Shown here: piece after piece, positions 5,681-6,423 of the stretch
Numbering within the stretch: the first letter of the stretch is position 1
How the letters are laid out: the number at the start of each line of letters is the position of its first letter
NCBI GenBank assembly: GCA_028711205.1
Contig: JAQTSP010000151.1
Coordinates: 1-6,423, forward strand
Length of the DNA: 6,423 nucleotides
DNA from: Eubacteriales bacterium
GTDB lineage: Bacteria > Bacillota > Clostridia > Christensenellales > SZUA-584
Direction of reading: 5' to 3'
Notes under the pieces: model-generated
The model's input: only the letters and a program-made list of their open reading frames with translations
Databases searched by the model: none
What the model was told of the DNA's origin: nothing
Program-made: the position numbers and the translations under genes

Positions 5681-5701
5681 AAGCATAATCCTTTCGTTCG
5701 C

Positions 5702-6286
5702 CTATACAAGCCCGGAAAAACCGAGGAAGGCGATCGCCATCAGCCCTGCGGAAACGAGAGCGATGGGGAAGCCCTTCATTGCTTCGGGTATATCGGCAAG
5801 CTCGAGCCGTTCGCGTATACCCGCAAAAAGCACGATGGCCAGCGTGAACCCGATCGCGCCGCCGATCCCGTTGACAAGCGTCTGCAGCAGGCTGTATTTC
5901 TCGGTGATGTTGATGATCGCAACACCCAGCACCGCGCAGTTGGTGGTGATCAGCGGCAGATAGACGCCAAGCGCGCTGTAGAGGGCCGGCACAAGCTTCT
6001 GGAGCGCCATCTCAACAAGCTGCACAAGCGCCGCGATCACGAGTATGAACGCGATCGTCTGCATATATTCGATGCCGAGCGGCACGAGTATGTAGTACTG
6101 CACGAGGTACGATATCACGGACGCCAGCGCCATCACGAACGTAACGGCAAAGCCCATGCCAAGCGCGGTCTCGACCCGCCGCGACACGCCGAGGAACGGG
6201 CAAATGCCGAGGAACCGCGAGAGCACGAAGTTGTTGACGAGTATGGTGCTTAAGAGTAACAGCAGTATTCCTGTAAAACCTCCCAT
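5702..6286 (-). CDS. rnfA: Rnf complex membrane subunit RnfA
   Basis: 194 residues, the normal family length, from the ATG at 6286. A ribosome site AAAGGAG (6298-6304) lies 11 nt upstream, inside the 3' end of rnfE, and only 3 nt separate the two genes. RnfA is an integral membrane subunit related to NqrE. Its start (STILVNNFVLSRFLGICPFLGVS) and the ITTNCAVLGVAI segment are highly characteristic. Cys29 and Cys117 sit in these two half-channel segments. In Rnf/Nqr complexes the equivalent cysteines of RnfA and RnfE together hold an intramembrane [2Fe-2S] cluster that carries electrons across the membrane. About six hydrophobic helices are apparent, near 4-25, 39-61, 72-94, 103-123, 131-153 and 173-191. 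The E-A-B order matches clostridial rnfCDGEAB operons. Whether this complex moves Na+ or H+ cannot be told. Confidence 0.98.
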   Translation of the reverse strand: MGGFTGILLLLLSTILVNNFVLSRFLGICPFLGVSRRVETALGMGFAVTFVMALASVISYLVQYYILVPLGIEYMQTIAFILVIAALVQLVEMALQKLVPALYSALGVYLPLITTNCAVLGVAIINITEKYSLLQTLVNGIGGAIGFTLAIVLFAGIRERLELADIPEAMKGFPIALVSAGLMAIAFLGFSGLV

Positions 6287-6289
6287 GAT

Positions 6290-6423
6290 CTATCGCGCTC
6301 CTTTCTTCTGTTTATTCATCGACAGTTTGTTGATCAGCGCAAGCAGCAGGCCCAAAGTGATGAAGCCGCCGGGCGCGCTAACCATGATAAGCGCCGGCTG
6401 GAACGTCTCGCCGAACAGCGAAA
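6290..6423 (-). CDS. rnfE: Rnf complex membrane subunit RnfE, C-terminal fragment
   Basis: The last 43 codons of a gene that begins outside the window, ending at TAG 6292-6290. The residues SLFGETFQPALIMVSAPGGF, then ITLGLLLALINKL, match the conserved end of RnfE (NqrD-like): an F/Px-ALIM-PPG-like loop followed by the final membrane helix and a basic tail, MNKQKKGAR. RnfE is the inverted-topology partner of RnfA in the Rnf membrane core. The 3-nt gap to rnfA and the ribosome site for rnfA within its last codons indicate one transcript with coupled translation. The fragment is cut by the window edge, not a pseudogene as far as can be seen. Confidence 0.93.
   Translation of the reverse strand, partial: SLFGETFQPALIMVSAPGGFITLGLLLALINKLSMNKQKKGAR

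Noticed and set aside
5233..5963. Long plus-strand frames opposite rnfB and rnfA
   Set aside because: They overlap strongly conserved genes and give Arg/Pro/Ser-rich peptides, typical of the complement of GC-rich coding DNA.
1..6423. CRISPR array, tRNA, rRNA or insertion sequence
   Set aside because: No regularly spaced repeats, no cloverleaf-like or rRNA-like stretch, and no transposase motif or paired terminal repeats were seen on either strand.

Overview
This 6.4 kb window looks like chromosomal DNA from a low-to-mid GC Gram-positive anaerobe, most likely class Clostridia (Bacillota). The signs are an Rnf complex in the clostridial gene order (E-A-B at the visible end) with a long polyferredoxin-type RnfB, an MreB protein, strong AGGAGG-type ribosome sites and AT-rich intergenic spacers between moderately GC-rich genes. 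The genus cannot be fixed from the sequence alone. Every gene I can support lies on the minus strand, so the window reads from right to left.

Unit 1 (6423 to about 4090): the end of an Rnf operon. It holds the C-terminus of rnfE (cut by the window edge), complete rnfA, complete rnfB and maf, which starts inside rnfB and is followed by a clear intrinsic terminator. RnfA, RnfE and RnfB belong to the membrane complex that oxidises reduced ferredoxin, reduces NAD+ and pumps Na+ or H+. Maf is a nucleotide pyrophosphatase of the septum-inhibitor family that rides on the same transcript.

Unit 2 (about 4020 to 2877): mreB, the actin-like rod-shape protein, alone behind its own candidate promoter. 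No mreC or mreD follows. A perfect 8-bp-arm inverted repeat sits in the promoter spacer. A weak hairpin with a T-run at the stop codon may end it.

Unit 3 (2717 to 1, continuing off the left edge): a self-contained export operon with a near-consensus promoter and overlapping palindromes. It encodes a TetR-family regulator, an ABC ATPase and two ABC-2 type permeases, the second cut by the window edge. The genes are packed with a 1-nt gap and then 4-nt GTGA and ATGA overlaps, which implies translational coupling. The layout and protein features resemble three-gene drug exporters such as the mycobacterial Rv2686c-Rv2688c fluoroquinolone system, but the substrate is unknown.

There are no RNA genes, insertion sequences or CRISPR arrays that I can see. 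Both intergenic gaps are under 300 bases (2643-2897 and 3933-4151). They contain several inverted repeats and, on the plus strand, two extended -10-like motifs, which are the least explained parts of the window. I did not find convincing evidence of a wholly new system.
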